Assembly: GCA_030610885.1 (NCBI GenBank)
Contig: JAUWQW010000007.1
Span: 1-46,389 of the forward strand
Source of the DNA: Candidatus Aminicenantota bacterium
GTDB taxonomy: Bacteria; Acidobacteriota; Aminicenantia; UBA2199
Direction: 5' to 3'
DNA: 46,389 bases
Shown: positions 1 to 9,278 of the stretch, one piece after another
How the letters are laid out: each line of letters opens with the position of its first letter
How positions within the stretch are numbered: the first letter of the stretch is position 1
Made by a program: the position numbers and the translations under genes
Notes under the pieces: generated by a model
What the model was told of the DNA's origin: nothing
What the model saw: the letters and a program-made list of their open reading frames with translations, nothing else
Database searches by the model: none

Positions 1-222
1 CGTATTATCCAATTTAATAAAAACGGCCAGTTTTTGTCAGATTCGGGAATAATATCTGCATCAGAAGTCTCAGGAAATCACTCAAATTTTCAATATAAAG
101 ATTTTCAATTTACGACCCATAGTGCCGCGATAAAAATCGAAATTCGCTTACAGTTAAACAGCCTGGATTCATGGGCAAGGGTATGGTTTGATTCACTTAG
201 ATTTAGGCTAAAGAATCCTTAA
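1..222 (+). CDS. C-terminal end of a CDS cut by the window edge; carbohydrate-binding/jelly-roll-like tail
   Basis: Frame 1 is open from base 1 (RIIQFNKNGQFLSDSGIISASE...ARVWFDSLRFRLKNP*), so the listed start at 34 is internal; the ARVWFDSLRF ending resembles CBM-like domains. Confidence 0.5.
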   Translation, partial: RIIQFNKNGQFLSDSGIISASEVSGNHSNFQYKDFQFTTHSAAIKIEIRLQLNSLDSWARVWFDSLRFRLKNP

Positions 223-291
223 CCCTTAAGGGGGTGTCTATGTGTTGGATGCCAAAGGTAACTGCATTCCATTGATAAGAGAATAATGTAT

Positions 292-330
292 ATGACCCTC
301 TGTGGAAATTCCAATCACATAAAGGGTCAT
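292..330. terminator. Hairpin between convergent genes, putative bidirectional terminator
   Basis: Inverted repeat ATGACCCT(ctgtg)...(cacataa)AGGGTCAT between converging CDS ends. Confidence 0.5.
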
Positions 331-349
331 GTACCTCTTTTCTCTACTC

Positions 350-2035
350 TTACCCTTTCAATTTTTCTCCGAAAAAAAGTTGATAGATCTGAACTCCAAG
401 TTCACGGTTGTCTTTAATTTCCGGGTTCAGCGCAGAGGGGACAAATATTTTATCAGTTTCGATAATGAGAGAGAGCTTATCATCTTCTTCCATCATTTCA
501 GGAGTAATGACATATTCTTTAAAAAATTTTGCAGTGCCTGGGTTAAATTCATTAATGACTCTCTCTTTTATTTTTATGATAACTTTTTGATCTATGTGTG
601 CTTTTTTGTCAATTGAGCCGCGAATAATCAATAAAGCATTCCTCCTGGGATTTTCTAATATACAAACAGATTTTTTAGCTGTCCACCTCCAAGTTTGCCA
701 GTTAGGATCTTTAATATTTAAATTCGTTTCTGTTTTATACCAACCTTGGTCATAAGTAACTTCAAAAGGCTTTAAAATGTCAGACTTAATTTCTATTTTT
801 TTTGGAAACATAAATCTTTTAATGCCTGGGTTGAGATATTTCCAAACCTTTTTTTGAAGTGCATTTATTGTTATCCACCCTCTACTGGGACAATTTATAC
901 AATCTGGGTGTAAATCACCTGTAAGCAAGCCTCTTCTGAGTTCCTTAATCTGTGAGTTATTAAAAACTTCTGATAAAGATTGTCCTGTTCCCAATGAATA
1001 GATAGGTTTGTGCCAACAACAAGGTAAAATATCCTTATTTGCTTGAACCATTACAAACTCCCATGGGTCTAAACAATCTCGTGTTTGGCCTTCTTTCTTG
1101 GATGAAGAATATCTGTGTGGAGCAGATTCATCTTCTATAGATTCCATCTTTTCACTCTTTTTTTGTATATTTTTCTCTTCAATCTTCATTACTTCTTCAG
1201 AATTACTACTATTATGATTCACTTCTTGTAAACATTTTATTTTCTGCTCGAGAGTATCTAATAATCCTTGTTGGACATGATATTCTATATTAGAGTCTTT
1301 TAAAAATTTAAACGTTTCATTCAAAGATGCTTGAGCCTTTTGCAGCAAATCAACTGGCATCTCTGTAATGTGGGTTACATTCAGAGCCCCCTGTACATCT
1401 GGATACTTTGTTAAATTACAGAAATTAAAATGATTAACACCAAGTGCTTTGCCAAATGCAACATATTCCTTCAGATTAAAAATATTTTTATCAGATACAA
1501 CACAACTAAGGGAAATGCTTGGAGTTTTTCGACCTACTTTAATCATAATAGCACGAAGCCTCAATATATTAAGACATATTATTTTTAAATCAGCGCCACG
1601 CCTCAACTCTCCAAACAGTTCTGGATCATTTGTGTCGCAGCTAATCTCAATACTTTTAAATCTTGAAAGGGTTTTAAGCTCTTCTTGAGAGAACTCTTTA
1701 GCAAAATTAGATATAATATGGAGGTGCATTCCTGCATCTAACATTTTGTTACATAATAGGTTCCAATTTTTGTATATTGTTGTTTCTCCATGTCCACTCA
1801 CAGTTACAACTTTAACATTTCTAGATTTTAATGATTCAATAATACTCTCCATTGTTTCTATATCAAGATCAACTCCTTTGTAGTTAGGTTGGCTGACATA
1901 GCAAAACACGCATTTTAGATTACACCTGGATGTAAATTCAATATGAGCAATTTTTGTTCTTGGTGATTCCAATAAATTTGTGGGTTTTGTTTGTTCCAGT
2001 TTTGAAAAATTTTTTATCCTTTCAATTATATTCAT
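350..2035 (-). CDS. Radical SAM protein with SPASM-type C-terminal cluster and an extra C-terminal beta-rich domain
   Basis: CNLKCVFC (CxxxCxxC), SPASM-like Cys set (CLDPW...PCCWH...CINCPSRGW), then a WRWTAKKS...DNRELGVQI tail. Confidence 0.85.
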   Translation of the reverse strand: MNIIERIKNFSKLEQTKPTNLLESPRTKIAHIEFTSRCNLKCVFCYVSQPNYKGVDLDIETMESIIESLKSRNVKVVTVSGHGETTIYKNWNLLCNKMLDAGMHLHIISNFAKEFSQEELKTLSRFKSIEISCDTNDPELFGELRRGADLKIICLNILRLRAIMIKVGRKTPSISLSCVVSDKNIFNLKEYVAFGKALGVNHFNFCNLTKYPDVQGALNVTHITEMPVDLLQKAQASLNETFKFLKDSNIEYHVQQGLLDTLEQKIKCLQEVNHNSSNSEEVMKIEEKNIQKKSEKMESIEDESAPHRYSSSKKEGQTRDCLDPWEFVMVQANKDILPCCWHKPIYSLGTGQSLSEVFNNSQIKELRRGLLTGDLHPDCINCPSRGWITINALQKKVWKYLNPGIKRFMFPKKIEIKSDILKPFEVTYDQGWYKTETNLNIKDPNWQTWRWTAKKSVCILENPRRNALLIIRGSIDKKAHIDQKVIIKIKERVINEFNPGTAKFFKEYVITPEMMEEDDKLSLIIETDKIFVPSALNPEIKDNRELGVQIYQLFFGEKLKG

Positions 2036-2076
2036 ATAGATTTCCTTATATAATTTTGTATCCTTTTATAAATTTT

Positions 2077-2105
2077 ATTCTACAATAAGTATTTGTATAG
2101 GTCAA
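2077..2105 (-). promoter_or_regulatory. Sigma70-type promoter for the radical SAM gene
   Basis: Minus strand TTGACC-N17-TAGAAT, about 40 bp upstream of the start. Confidence 0.55.
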
Positions 2106-2154
2106 GCACAGTAAACAATGGGAGGCAGGTCTTGAAATACGACCTTTTGTCATT

Positions 2155-2280
2155 TTAGCTCTTCTTTGCTTTTTCAATTCTTTTTATTACTCTGCTTATT
2201 GTTGTATAATGAACTCTTAAGTATTCAGATATCTCTTTCATCGTATAACCATTTTCAATACAAATTTGAACTTTACAAAT
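2155..2280 (-). pseudogene. Remnant of a REP-associated/IS200-type (Y1) transposase, C-terminal HTH only
   Basis: Minus-strand translation ICKVQICIENGYTMKEISEYLRVHYTTISRVIKRIEKAKKS*; typical C-terminal HTH of Y1_Tnp-like proteins; no catalytic domain upstream. Confidence 0.55.
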
Positions 2281-2384
2281 AGAAATGTTTGGAAAAGTAA
2301 TTAAATATTAATAGTGTCCGAAATTTCATACAATCGGGTAAACCTTTATCAGATCTTATTATAGAGCGTTTTTTTAAAAATCTA

Positions 2385-2402
2385 TGTATGGAAAACCATA
2401 CA
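2385..2402. promoter_or_regulatory. Palindromic upstream activator site candidate
   Basis: TGTATGG-AAAA-CCATACA, perfect 7-bp arms, about 120 bp upstream of the sigma54 promoter. Confidence 0.45.
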
Positions 2403-2520
2403 ATAACCTAAAAGCTAAATTAAAACCAATATAAAATTAAAATAAAAAAATAATAAAAATCTCTTTCATATTCGATGTCTTGGACAATATTTTAGTTATA
2501 GTTATCATTTTCACTAAAAA

Positions 2521-2536
2521 TGGCACAATTATTGCA
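2521..2536 (+). promoter_or_regulatory. Sigma54 (-24/-12) promoter
   Basis: TGGCAC-N5-TTGCA, full match to consensus, GG-N10-GC spacing, 37 bp before the start codon. Confidence 0.75.
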
Positions 2537-2572
2537 TGCTATAAATATACTAAAACTTATAGGAGGTTTTAA

Positions 2573-2893
2573 ATGAAAGCTTTATCAAAGCTATTTACAT
2601 TATTGTTAGTTGTTGTTATGATTGGTTCTCTCACAACTTCTATTTATTCACAGGAAGAGGAAGAACTTAAAACTATTTCTGGAATAGTAAAAGCAGTTGA
2701 TGTAAAAAACAATTCCATAACTGTAAATGAAGATGGTACTAAGATTGACCTTAATTTTACTGTTACTGAAGAGACCATAATTAAAAAGGGAGACAAAAAA
2801 ATCGAATTAGCAGATCTACAAGAAAATGATGCTGTGGATGTTAAATTTATTGACAGCACAGAAGTAAAATTTATTATTGTTAAAACAAAGTAA
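2573..2893 (+). CDS. Small secreted protein, DUF5666-like beta-barrel
   Basis: Signal peptide, RBS AGGAGG, TISGIVKAVDVKNNSITVNEDG...DAVDVKF pattern. Confidence 0.65.
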   Translation: MKALSKLFTLLLVVVMIGSLTTSIYSQEEEELKTISGIVKAVDVKNNSITVNEDGTKIDLNFTVTEETIIKKGDKKIELADLQENDAVDVKFIDSTEVKFIIVKTK

Positions 2894-2945
2894 ATAAAAC
2901 TAACCTGAGTATATCTAATATATCATTCTATACTTCCTTAGTGTG

Positions 2946-3003
2946 GCATCTCGTTGGACGCACTTTATTACAAAGAGCATTCAACGAGATGCTTTCTTTT
3001 TTT
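2946..3003 (+). terminator. Rho-independent terminator
   Basis: GCATCTCGTTG...CAACGAGATGC stem followed by TTTCTTTTTTT. Confidence 0.75.
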
Positions 3004-3135
3004 ATAAATAAAATAATCCAAATTATCTAAGATCAAAAACAAAAAATAAAAACTTAACCTCATTTAATATCATTCAATTATTTGAATCTTTCAATCAACT
3101 CATTTTTATCAAACAGTTTCTAAAAAGGGAATTTA

Positions 3136-3164
3136 TTGACAAATATAAACTAAAATGCTATTTA
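3136..3164 (+). promoter_or_regulatory. Possible sigma70 promoter of the pyr operon
   Basis: TTGACA-N17-TATTTA; strong -35, weak -10. Confidence 0.4.
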
Positions 3165-3190
3165 TTTGATTTAGTAAATCGGAGGTGTTA

Positions 3191-3742
3191 ATGGAGGAAA
3201 AAATAAAAGCTAAAATAATGGATGGAGAAAAAATGAATAGAGCATTTTCAAGAATTGCAATGGAAATTCTTGAAAAAAATAAGAACGTAGATAAATTGGT
3301 TTTAATTGGAATTCAAACAAAAGGAGTCTATGTAGCAAAAAGAATTAAGAGTTTAATAAAAGAAATGGAAGGAATTGATTTACCTTTAGGAATTTTAGAC
3401 ATTACACTTTTTAGAGATGACCTTCATAAACAGGAACAACCACCTTTAATTAAAAAAACAGAAATAAATTTTTCAGTTGAAGACAATGATATCATTTTAA
3501 TTGATGATGTAATATTTACTGGAAGAACAATTAGAGCTGCAATGGATTCCATTTTTGAACTTGGAAGACCTGCAAGTATACAATTAGCAGTTTTTATTGA
3601 CAGAGGTCATAGAGAATTACCAATATGTCCAGATTTCAAAGGTAAATATGTCCCAACATCAAGAATAGAGAGGGTAAATGTAATGTTAAAAGAAATAGAA
3701 AAAAAAGATCAAGTATTGATTATGGAACCCGAGAGGTTTTAA
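3191..3742 (+). CDS. pyrR: Bifunctional pyr operon regulator/uracil phosphoribosyltransferase PyrR
   Basis: PRPP motif DNDIILIDDVIFTGRTIRAAMD; start set at ATG 3191 behind GGAGGTG (ORF track starts at GTG 3185). Confidence 0.9.
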   Translation: MEEKIKAKIMDGEKMNRAFSRIAMEILEKNKNVDKLVLIGIQTKGVYVAKRIKSLIKEMEGIDLPLGILDITLFRDDLHKQEQPPLIKKTEINFSVEDNDIILIDDVIFTGRTIRAAMDSIFELGRPASIQLAVFIDRGHRELPICPDFKGKYVPTSRIERVNVMLKEIEKKDQVLIMEPERF

Positions 3743-4687
3743 ATGAAAGAAACAATTTTTAAACAAAAACATCTATTAAGTATTGAAGATTTAAGCACTG
3801 AAGAAATTGATTTGATCCTTGAAATTGCAGAATCCTTTGTTGAAGTTTCAACAAGAAATATAAAAAAATTTCCAGCTTTAAAAGGTAAAACAGTTGTTAA
3901 TCTTTTCTTTGAAAATTCAACAAGAACACGAAGCTCATTTGAAATAGCTGCAAAGAGATTAAGTGCAGACTTGATAAATTTTAGCGCTTCAATTTCCAGC
4001 CTTAAAAAGGGCGAATCATTAAGGGATACAGTTTTAACTTTAGAAGCAATGAACCCCCATATAATCGTAATAAGACACTCTGCTTCAGGTTCTCCAAAGT
4101 ACCTCACAACATTTGCTCGTTCATCTATAATAAATGCCGGGGATGGTTTCCATGAGCATCCAACTCAAGCATTGCTTGATGCATTAACAATAAAGCAAAA
4201 ATTCAATACTTTAAGGGGCCTAAAAATCTCAATAATAGGAGACATACTCCATTCAAGAGTTGCTCGTTCAAACATAATTCTTCATCACAAAATGGGAAAT
4301 GAAATTTCATTAATAGGACCTCCATCATTAGTTCCAAAAGAATTCGAACAAATGGGAGCAAAAGTTTATTATAACCTGAAAGAGGGTGTAAAAAATTCTG
4401 ATATTGTTATGATGTTAAGAGTACAGGAAGAAAGAGGAGCAGGAAATTACTTCCCATCAATAAGAGAATATAGAAAATTATTTGAGATAAACCAGGAAAC
4501 ATTTTCTCTTGCAAAAGAATCTGCAATACTAATGCATCCAGGTCCCCTTAATAGAGATGTAGAAATAGAAACATCTCTTGCTGACTCTGATAAATCAGTG
4601 ATCTTACAACAGGTAACAAATGGTATTGCAGTTAGAATGGCTGTTTTATATCTGTTAAAAGGAGAAAGAAATGAAATTATTAATTAA
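3743..4687 (+). CDS. pyrB: Aspartate carbamoyltransferase catalytic subunit
   Basis: FFENSTRTRSSFE, HPTQALLD, HPGPLNRDVE. Confidence 0.95.
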   Translation: MKETIFKQKHLLSIEDLSTEEIDLILEIAESFVEVSTRNIKKFPALKGKTVVNLFFENSTRTRSSFEIAAKRLSADLINFSASISSLKKGESLRDTVLTLEAMNPHIIVIRHSASGSPKYLTTFARSSIINAGDGFHEHPTQALLDALTIKQKFNTLRGLKISIIGDILHSRVARSNIILHHKMGNEISLIGPPSLVPKEFEQMGAKVYYNLKEGVKNSDIVMMLRVQEERGAGNYFPSIREYRKLFEINQETFSLAKESAILMHPGPLNRDVEIETSLADSDKSVILQQVTNGIAVRMAVLYLLKGERNEIIN

Positions 4688-5954
4688 AAATGGACGTTTA
4701 ATAGACCCTGCAACAGGAACAGACAATACATATGATATTTTAATTGATAATAAAAAGATAAAAGAGATCTCATCATTAATAAAAAAGACTCCATCAATAA
4801 AAACAATAGATGCTGGCGGACTTGTTATTAGCCCTGGATTTATTGACATGCATGTACATTTAAGAGAACCTGGCTTTGAGAATAAAGAAACAATTGAGAC
4901 TGGTTCTAAAGCTGCTGCTCATGGAGGATTTACTTCTATTGCATGCATGGCAAATACATTACCTGTAAATGATAATAGAACTGTTACTGAATATATTATT
5001 GCAAGATCAAAAGAAGCCGGAATTGTAAACATTTTCCCAATTGCAGCAATTTCAATGAATCTTGAAGGTAAAAATATAACCCAGATGGATGATCTTGTTG
5101 AAGGAGGCGCTGTTGGTTTTTCAGATGATGGCAAATGTATAATGAGCGCTGATTTAATAAGAAAATCACTTGAATACACAAAAATGCTTGATGTACCAAT
5201 AATAGAACATCCCGAAGACCATTCAATTTCAGGTGATGGACAGGTAAATGAAGGATTCATCTCATATAAGTATGGATTAAGAGGAATCTTAAATGCAGCA
5301 GAAGAAGTAATTGTAGCAAGAGATATCATACTTCAAGAAAGAATTAAATCAAAATTACATCTTGCTCATATTTCTACTTTTGGATCCATTGATCTTATAA
5401 AGAATGCAAAAAAGAAAAAAATCAAAGTTACTGCTGATGCAACTCCTCATCACCTTCTTTTAAATGAAGAACTTATAACAACATATGATACAGTTTATAA
5501 AGTTAAACCTCCATTAAGAACCGAACGAGATAGGCTTGCATTGATAAGAGGGCTCCAGGATGGAACAATAGACTGTATTATTTCTGATCACGCCCCTCAC
5601 ACAAGAGATGAAAAGGATAAAGAATTTGAATTTGTGCCATTTGGTGTGATTGGATTGGAAACATCTTTCTCTGTAATATATGACAGACTTGTAAGATCAA
5701 AAGTCATAAATTTGAAAAGACTAATAGAATTGTTCTCAACAAATCCTGCAAAAATTCTTAATCTAAAAACCAGAGGAATGGTAAAACCAGGACTTCCAGC
5801 AGATTTGACAATACTAAATTTGAATAAAAGATTTAAAATAGATGAAAATGACTTTTTATCTAAAGCCAACAATTCTCCATTTATAGGCTGGAAAGGTCAA
5901 GGAGTTATTGAATATACAATAGTTAATGGAAAGATTGTTTATAAGAGATCTTAA
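4671..5954 (+). CDS. pyrC: Dihydroorotase
   Basis: GFIDMHVHLREPGFE, DHAPHTRDEK; overlaps the pyrB end. Confidence 0.95.
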   Translation: MKLLIKNGRLIDPATGTDNTYDILIDNKKIKEISSLIKKTPSIKTIDAGGLVISPGFIDMHVHLREPGFENKETIETGSKAAAHGGFTSIACMANTLPVNDNRTVTEYIIARSKEAGIVNIFPIAAISMNLEGKNITQMDDLVEGGAVGFSDDGKCIMSADLIRKSLEYTKMLDVPIIEHPEDHSISGDGQVNEGFISYKYGLRGILNAAEEVIVARDIILQERIKSKLHLAHISTFGSIDLIKNAKKKKIKVTADATPHHLLLNEELITTYDTVYKVKPPLRTERDRLALIRGLQDGTIDCIISDHAPHTRDEKDKEFEFVPFGVIGLETSFSVIYDRLVRSKVINLKRLIELFSTNPAKILNLKTRGMVKPGLPADLTILNLNKRFKIDENDFLSKANNSPFIGWKGQGVIEYTIVNGKIVYKRS

Positions 5955-6007
5955 TTTAATCTATAAAAGGATCATAGAGTATCTGTTTTATTATAAAGGG
6001 AGATTTC

Positions 6008-7330
6008 ATGACTGAAACAAATAGAGTTTATCCATTTTTTCACCCTGCAGCAAAAGGATTTAGATTCACAATTCTTGCTTTTGTTAGCATGCTCACTTTA
6101 GGAACATATTTTGCCTATGATATTGTTGCAGGTATTGCTGACAGTTTAATGAAAAATATGGGAGCAAGTGAAAGCAACATTGGGGCTATGTACAGCATGT
6201 ACAGTGTTGCTGCTATTATTGCTGTTTTTATAGCTGGATTCCTGATTGATATTCTTGGTACAAGAAAGGCAAGCATGATTTTCTCAATTACTGTGGTAAT
6301 TGGAGCTGCTATTGTGGCGTTTTCTGCATCTACAAACAATCTCACAATACTATATATTGGAAGATTTATTTTCGGTGCTGGATCTGAGCCATTAGTTGTA
6401 GCTCAAAGTTCAATTCTCGCCAGATGGTTTAAAGGAAAAGAATTGGCTCTTTCATTTGGAATAGCTCTCACTGTTAGTAGACTTGGTACTCTATTTGCTC
6501 TAAATACAGGCGAACTTATATCAACAAACTATGGTGGGCCATTTTATGCTCTTTTAGCAGCTATGTTTATGTGCATTCTTTCACTTCTTGCAAATATAGT
6601 ATATGTTGGTATGGATAGAAAAGGAGAGAGAATACTTAACTTAAAAAAAGTTGCTTCTGAAGATAAGGTTGTTTTAAAAGATATAAAATATTTTAAATCA
6701 AGTTTCTGGTATGTCACAATACTGTGTGTTACATTTTATTCTGCAATCTTTCCATTTACTGCATTATCATTAAAATTCTTTAATGAAAAATGGGGAGTTC
6801 CTCTTGTTATTGAAAGTACTGGCGGGTTTTTGTATAAAATATTTGAAAATTTCTTACATATGTTCAATACTGCTGGAGGTATTGCTTCAATAATTATCTT
6901 TACCTCAATGATGTTTGCGCCATTTGCTGGAAAATTTGTTGATAAAATAGGAAAACGAGCAACTTTAATGATATTCGGGTCATTGCTCATGATTCCAAGC
7001 CATTTATTAATGGGTATTACCAAAATTTACCCTGTAATACCAATGATCTGCTTAGGAGCAGCCTTTGTTCTTGTACCAGCATCAATGTGGCCTTCGATTC
7101 CCCTGGTTGTTAAAAAAGGGAGGGTTGGTACTGCATTTGGTGTAATGACTGCTATTCAAAATATTGGTCTGATGACATTTCCAATCTTAAATGGAAAATT
7201 AAGAATGTTAACAGGCTCATACACAGCAAGCCAGATAATGTTCGCCTCCCTTGGTGTAATAGGTTTAATCTTTGCTATTCTCTTAAGGAGAGCTGATAAA
7301 AAAACAGGAAGTACTTTGGAAAAACCTTAA
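6008..7330 (+). CDS. MFS transporter
   Basis: About 12 hydrophobic segments, GFLIDILGTRK loop; RBS AAGGGAG. Confidence 0.85.
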   Translation: MTETNRVYPFFHPAAKGFRFTILAFVSMLTLGTYFAYDIVAGIADSLMKNMGASESNIGAMYSMYSVAAIIAVFIAGFLIDILGTRKASMIFSITVVIGAAIVAFSASTNNLTILYIGRFIFGAGSEPLVVAQSSILARWFKGKELALSFGIALTVSRLGTLFALNTGELISTNYGGPFYALLAAMFMCILSLLANIVYVGMDRKGERILNLKKVASEDKVVLKDIKYFKSSFWYVTILCVTFYSAIFPFTALSLKFFNEKWGVPLVIESTGGFLYKIFENFLHMFNTAGGIASIIIFTSMMFAPFAGKFVDKIGKRATLMIFGSLLMIPSHLLMGITKIYPVIPMICLGAAFVLVPASMWPSIPLVVKKGRVGTAFGVMTAIQNIGLMTFPILNGKLRMLTGSYTASQIMFASLGVIGLIFAILLRRADKKTGSTLEKP

Positions 7331-7348
7331 AATATTAAGGAGATAATA

Positions 7349-8101
7349 ATGCTATTAACAATTGATGTAGGAAATACATGCACAGGAGCTGCGGTTTTTG
7401 ATAAAAAAAATATTATTTTTAAAAATAAGCTTTCAACACCTATTGAAATTTCCGAAAGATTCCTGAAAAACCTGATAAAATCTGAATATAGAGATAAAAT
7501 AAATAAGATTATTATCTCCTCTGTTGTACCTCTTATAGACAAATCTCTATCAATATCTATTGAAAAGTTATTTGAAAAGGGAGCCTTTTTTATAGATTTT
7601 AAAACAGATACAGGAATAAAATTAAAAATAGACAATCCTGAAGAGATGGGAGCAGACAGAATTGCAGACTCAGTCGGAGCCCTATATTTTTTTAAACCCC
7701 CTTTTATTATAATTGATTCAGGAACTGCAACAACATTTGATATAATTAATGAAAATTATGAATATATTGGAGGTTCAATATTCCCGGGAATTGATATTTC
7801 AATTAAAAGCCTTGCAAATAATACTGCGAAATTGAATAAAATAAATTTTAAAATTCCTGATTCTATTATTGGAACAAACACAGAAGATAGTATAAAAGCT
7901 GGAATATTTTACAGTTATATTGGAGGTTTGAGCTTTATGATAGATGAATATAAAAAGATTATTGGAAATAAAGCAAAGGTTATTGTTACAGGTGGATTGA
8001 TAAAATACTTTAAACATAGAATTAAAGAAATCGATCTATATGAACCGGACCTGATATATTATGGGCTAAATATAATAAATGAAAGGATATCAAAACAATA
8101 A
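7349..8101 (+). CDS. coaX: Type III pantothenate kinase
   Basis: LLTIDVGNTCTGAAVF, GADRIADSVGA, IDSGTATTFDII, GGSIFPGI. Confidence 0.93.
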   Translation: MLLTIDVGNTCTGAAVFDKKNIIFKNKLSTPIEISERFLKNLIKSEYRDKINKIIISSVVPLIDKSLSISIEKLFEKGAFFIDFKTDTGIKLKIDNPEEMGADRIADSVGALYFFKPPFIIIDSGTATTFDIINENYEYIGGSIFPGIDISIKSLANNTAKLNKINFKIPDSIIGTNTEDSIKAGIFYSYIGGLSFMIDEYKKIIGNKAKVIVTGGLIKYFKHRIKEIDLYEPDLIYYGLNIINERISKQ

Positions 8102-8124
8102 TGCTTCTAACTCTGTGCTTATAA

Positions 8125-8733
8125 ATGTCTGAATCCAATATTTTAAATTCAAAACCCAAAATAACTGATTATGATTTTATAATAAAGATCATTCAATTTC
8201 TTGAATCAAAATTTGGCATAAGTTTCTTTATTACAACAATGGATTTTGATACCCTCTACAAATGGTGGGAAAAGAAGATTCCTTTTAAAATTATTGAAGA
8301 ATCAATTTCAAATGTTATTAATAGATGGAATTTAAAAAAAAGGAAAATTTACAGTTTTTCTAACTTTTCATATGAAGTAAGAAAAAATTATAAAGGATTT
8401 CTTGAATTAAATGTAAGTGTTGGAAAAAGGGAAGAAAAAAAAGAGGAGTATGATAAGATTGAAAAGTTTTTCAATAATTATCCACAAGAGTTAAAAAAAC
8501 TCAAAAAAGAATTCGAAAATGTTCATGAAAAATTCAAAAACAAAGAAAATATAGATATTGACAATATAAAAGAGAAATTATTAAGTTTATTTAAAGAGAA
8601 TAATGAATTAAACCTTAAAACACAGATTTTTTTAAGAAGCCTTGCGCCTGAATTGAGAAAACCTGAAATTGAAAAAAGATATAGAATAAATTATCTTTTA
8701 AATAAGTTCAAAATCCCTGATTTTGATATATAA
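8125..8733 (+). CDS. Hypothetical protein, Lys/Glu-rich helical
   Basis: 202-aa ORF just after coaX; family not recognised. Confidence 0.6.
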   Translation: MSESNILNSKPKITDYDFIIKIIQFLESKFGISFFITTMDFDTLYKWWEKKIPFKIIEESISNVINRWNLKKRKIYSFSNFSYEVRKNYKGFLELNVSVGKREEKKEEYDKIEKFFNNYPQELKKLKKEFENVHEKFKNKENIDIDNIKEKLLSLFKENNELNLKTQIFLRSLAPELRKPEIEKRYRINYLLNKFKIPDFDI

Positions 8734-8807
8734 AGTCGCAGATGTATACATACAAGCAATTCCATTTGGATCTATTCTTTAAAACAGGAATCAATTTTAT
8801 TTTTCCT

Positions 8808-9200
8808 CTAATTTAATTTTTCATTATCATCAAAAAAGCTTTCAATTAAATCAATCAATTCTTTTTCATCAAAGACTCTCGAAATATAACCATTAGGACC
8901 AATTCCTTTAAATTCCACCCTCTTTTTCTTTTTAAAGTCATCAGAAATAAATATGATGGGTTTAGAGAAGAATGGCCTCACCCTTTGAGCTGTTTCAATG
9001 CCATTCATTCTACCTCCCAATTTTAAACCAATAAAAATAACATCAGGAGTTTTTTTCTTTATTCTTTTCTCAACATCTTCTCCCCTTGCTAATATTCCAT
9101 CTATAATATAACCTGATCTCTTTAAAGCCATTCTTAAAGCAGCTGCCGGTGTACTCTCATTCTCAACGATCATTATCTTTCTTCTATATTTAACCTTCAT
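8808..9200 (-). CDS. Response-regulator receiver domain protein, degenerate (pseudo-receiver)
   Basis: Receiver-like fold pattern IMIVENES...PDVIFIGLKLGGRMNG...IIFISDD...NGYISRVFDEKEL, with the phosphoacceptor Asp replaced by Gly. Confidence 0.75.
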   Translation of the reverse strand: MKVKYRRKIMIVENESTPAAALRMALKRSGYIIDGILARGEDVEKRIKKKTPDVIFIGLKLGGRMNGIETAQRVRPFFSKPIIFISDDFKKKKRVEFKGIGPNGYISRVFDEKELIDLIESFFDDNEKLN

Positions 9201-9278
9201 ATTTCCTCCTTTTTGCTTTTTCCATATTTTTTCTGTAGTTTTAATTTATAAAACCTATGCTTTTCTAAAAGAATATTT

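Noticed and set aside
329-616. Plus-strand ORFs 329-616 and 408-590
   Set aside because: Antisense to the clearly coding radical SAM gene; no RBS or family signature
4919-5329. Minus-strand ORFs inside pyrC (4919-5329, 4996-5226, 5597-5872)
   Set aside because: Shadow ORFs opposite a conserved enzyme
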